Assembly (NCBI GenBank): GCA_023435565.1
Contig: JAEYRN010000052.1
Location: forward strand, 1-64,000
Source of the DNA: Bacillota bacterium
Lineage (GTDB): Bacteria; Bacillota; UBA4882; UBA8346
Direction: 5' to 3'
Length of the DNA: 64,000 bases
Below the pieces are notes generated by a model that did not search any database, was not told where the DNA came from, and was given only the letters and a program-made list of their open reading frames with translations. A program made the position numbers and the translations under genes. Shown in pieces: positions 62,601 through 64,000 of the stretch (positions are counted from its first letter, which is position 1; each line of letters starts with the position of its first letter).

Positions 62601-63407
62601 CTTTCACCCATTTTAACCTATTATTATCATCACAAAGTTTTGCTTAAAGGGGATTTCAAGGGAATTGAGGGGTTGGATCAAATAGATAACATTATTACTA
62701 TTACGCAGGAGGCAATCGGGCGAACTCCACGCTCCAATCCTGCGACATATACAGGTGTTTTTGATGAGATCCGAAATGTTTTCGCTAATACCCCATCCGC
62801 AAAAGAAAGGGGCTTTTCGGAAAATAGGTTCAGTTTTAACAATAAAGACGGCCGGTGTAATTCATGCGAAGGTGAAGGCAGAATGAAAATTGAGATGAAT
62901 TTTATGCCTGATGTATGGATAACCTGTCCTGAGTGTATGGGCAAGCGATTTAATAAAGAAACACTTGAGGTTACATATAAAGATAAGACAATTGCCGATA
63001 TTTTGGAAATGGATATTGATGAGGCCAGTATTATTTTTGCAGACAGTATCAAAGCTTCCCAGATATTGAATACCCTAAAGGAAGTTGGGTTGGTTTATCT
63101 TAAACTCGGACAAAGCGCATTAACATTATCCGGCGGCGAAGCACAGCGAATAAAATTATCAAAGGAATTGAGCAATATTAAAAAAGGGAAGATTTTATAT
63201 ATACTCGATGAACCAACAACCGGATTACATTTTTCGGATATTGATCATTTGTTAACCCTTATTCATAAAATCGTTGATGAAGGCAATTCGGTGATAATCA
63301 TAGAGCATAATACCGATATGGTGAAAAATGCGGATTGGGTGATTGAACTTGGACCTGAAGGTGGAGAAAAAGGCGGTTATATTGTTTATGAAGGTCCGCC
63401 TTTTTGA
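59694..63407 (+). CDS. two TrmO-like domains fused to a UvrA-family ABC protein
   Basis: 1237 aa. Residues about 1-125 are a degraded TrmO/TsaA domain (FTIGKIENIDDGMYV, KPALLHIDKFSHVILFY); about 180-315 is a better one (FSHIQIIWWFSRFEKD, RTGVFASRSPVRPNPIGLTT, PVLDIKPYVPFLHRV). From about 350 it is a UvrA-type protein: Walker A GLSGSGKSSLAFD, zinc-finger cysteines in RHCPDCGR and CYYCG, LSGGESQRLRLS, second Walker A GKSGSGKSS, CNSCEGEG/CPECMGK and LSGGEAQRIKLSKEL. TrmO methylates tRNA t6A; UvrA-like proteins act in DNA repair or drug resistance (DrrC). The combination suggests a resistance or stress protein, not canonical UvrA. Confidence 0.9.
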   Translation: MNKYQLFTIGKIENIDDGMYVSVYEDYKPALLHIDKFSHVILFYIDQDGNKSENTSYNFEQYKQVVENIHQYSLTQIKLAVVKLLKSDNKLGILHIDSKISCCGILIDIKPYFPIEDRIRECLVPEDLSSMPSFIQENSIKNLDNQYLSKNYPAIADDTLYAFNSNGSIRKKDGRCVIELEMIYEKIFSYLAQFSHIQIIWWFSRFEKDTFRRTTQCNPPYENAPRTGVFASRSPVRPNPIGLTTARIIKIDSRNQSIEISDVDAFDKTPVLDIKPYVPFLHRVAKCDVPSWVDHWSEWHIEQAFSMKEGNSISLSESDFKRLSGLTTAIEVPKTTNKRSGITKQMDNTGEDSIIIIGAKENNLKNISLKIPKNKMTVITGLSGSGKSSLAFDTIFAESQRRFMDCISSTGRQFFKQFERPNVDQILNLQPAIAIEQKSINRNIRSTVGTVSDITDYLRLLYARIGIRHCPDCGRAVDVKTMNEILNLLVNLSETIHFNIVSLKTNSIVFSNNPYQSINIDSLAKLKNVVKHLLDTENGVFKVGISKDESFILHTRNHCYYCGHSFFELTPAFFSSNNPDSMCPECDGLGSKMSVSPELIVAYPEKSILDNASAWWGDLRKYIEKPTGNWMKGEVIALAQSMKVDLEKPWEKLPDNFRQRALFGTDGVNVTLKYKGSRGRSGDIERPVEGAVNHIKRLFRGSHGKNSNEFYMQFMVESECPACHGEQLNAEARFVTVADMRFPEIASITVSELHDWIQKLPAKLTDNQINISSEIIASIIHKTEALINVGLDYLSLKRPLPTLSGGESQRLRLSTQLGSGLTNLLYILDEPTMGLHSSDQKKLINTLKHLRDCGNTVVIVEHDKTTMLEADHLIDIGPGAGINGGNLVAQGTPQEVISNDASITGKYLSQKLLIGTDQKRTKRAPYGFLSIQGACKNNLKNINVSIPLGVFTCVTGKSGSGKSSLVTKTLSPILTYYYHHKVLLKGDFKGIEGLDQIDNIITITQEAIGRTPRSNPATYTGVFDEIRNVFANTPSAKERGFSENRFSFNNKDGRCNSCEGEGRMKIEMNFMPDVWITCPECMGKRFNKETLEVTYKDKTIADILEMDIDEASIIFADSIKASQILNTLKEVGLVYLKLGQSALTLSGGEAQRIKLSKELSNIKKGKILYILDEPTTGLHFSDIDHLLTLIHKIVDEGNSVIIIEHNTDMVKNADWVIELGPEGGEKGGYIVYEGPPF

Positions 63408-63532
63408 AATCAATCTTACTTTCGGCATTCTTGCGTTTAGGCAACCACGAAAATGCGGGGTTAAATAGAAAAATCGAAAGTATGCTCCACCCATCGCTCA
63501 ACAGCGCGTATTAAAATGTAAAGGAGAAAAAT

Positions 63533-64000
63533 ATGAGACCACTTGAAGGGAAAATAGCACTTGTGACTGGCGGAACCCGTAATGTCGGAAAAGGGATTGC
63601 ATTAGGATTAGGCGAAGCTGGCGCCACAGTATATGTTACAGGGAGAAGCATAACCGATAAAGATGTTAAGGGTATTACCGCCGCCGGCGGAAAAGGTATT
63701 GCTTTAGTATGCAACCACGAGAATGATGAGGAAGTGAAAAAGGTATTTGAGCAGATAGAAAAAATGGAAGGGAAATTAGATATATTGGTAAATAATGCTT
63801 GGGGAGGATATAATCGCCTGCGTAATAGAACACAGTATCAAGGTTTTAAGTGGAAAGAAGTTTTTTGGAAGCAACCTTTGGAATTATGGAATGAAATGAA
63901 CAATGTTGGTGTTCGTTCAAGTTATGTTTCGAGTGTTTATGCAACCGAATTAATGCTTAAACAGAAACAAGGATTAATTGTCAATATTTCATTTTATGCC
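63533..64000 (+). CDS. short-chain dehydrogenase/reductase, C-terminus beyond window
   Basis: 156 codons to the right edge, from ATG 63533 behind AAAGGAG. NAD(P) loop VTGGTRNVGKGIALGLGEAG (TG-x3-G-x-G) and NNAWGGYNRLR (NNAG-like) are present; the Ser-Tyr-Lys catalytic region lies near or beyond the end (VNISFYA is the strand before it). Substrate unknown. 125 bp downstream of the UvrA-like fusion and co-directional. Confidence 0.85.
   Translation, partial: MRPLEGKIALVTGGTRNVGKGIALGLGEAGATVYVTGRSITDKDVKGITAAGGKGIALVCNHENDEEVKKVFEQIEKMEGKLDILVNNAWGGYNRLRNRTQYQGFKWKEVFWKQPLELWNEMNNVGVRSSYVSSVYATELMLKQKQGLIVNISFYA

Overview
The window looks like chromosomal DNA (AT-leaning, roughly 40% G+C by eye) from a motile, spore-forming Bacillota that builds a double-membrane envelope. 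Spore evidence: a GerA/GerB/GerC germinant-receptor operon and two CBO0543-like membrane proteins. Outer-membrane evidence: flgA-flgH-flgI, which make the flagellar P and L rings, plus ftsE-ftsX-LytM-Ctp-YibQ, an envelope-division cluster typical of diderms. Negativicutes, Limnochordia/Hydrogenispora-like and Halanaerobiia-like lineages would fit; I cannot choose among them from sequence alone.

Layout. 1-2.8 kb: minus-strand accessory genes (YD-repeat secreted protein, a frameshifted membrane protein, a YcxB-like protein). 2.8-7.6 kb: an AT-rich accessory island with an operator-like palindrome, eleven 21-bp tandem repeats, two HEPN-like proteins flanking a DUF4145-like remnant, an excisionase-type HTH protein, a frameshifted small gene and an Rpn/PD-(D/E)XK nuclease. 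7.8-13 kb: typA, then a translationally coupled membrane class III cyclase and coiled-coil protein. 13-17.6 kb: small redox and acetyltransferase genes with a divergent MocR regulator. 17.6-26.6 kb: germination receptor operon with a tandem GerA duplication, EamA transporter, CBO0543 protein and ApbE. 26.8-33 kb: LacI regulator, SHOCT protein, ddl, PHP protein, rapZ, yvcK. 33-38 kb: flgF-flgG-flgA-flgH-flgI-flgJ, with a structured three-way-junction RNA candidate between flgF and flgG. 38-44.5 kb: membrane protein, methyltransferase, glycogen synthase, GalT-like protein, tRNA-Thr, udk. 44.5-45.4 kb: a nest of palindromic repeats beside a small gene with two LexA-box-like sites. 45.4-49.8 kb: leuCDB and an HTH-methyltransferase fusion. 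49.3-52.1 kb: an unusual operon of ParM-like actin, Hfq/Sm-fold protein, helical protein and zinc ribbon. 52.6-58.1 kb: the ftsEX envelope operon. 58.1-64 kb: a MITE-like element, an AraC-GyrI regulator, a TrmO-TrmO-UvrA fusion and an SDR cut by the right edge.

The best candidates for undescribed biology are the actin/Sm-fold/helical/zinc-ribbon operon (49.3-52.1 kb), the TrmO-UvrA fusion (59.7-63.4 kb), the HEPN/21-bp-repeat island (3.0-5.9 kb), the palindromic repeat family that has entered a putatively SOS-controlled small gene (44.5-45.3 kb), and the structured leader between flgF and flgG. All functional statements rest on reading motifs; no database search was possible.
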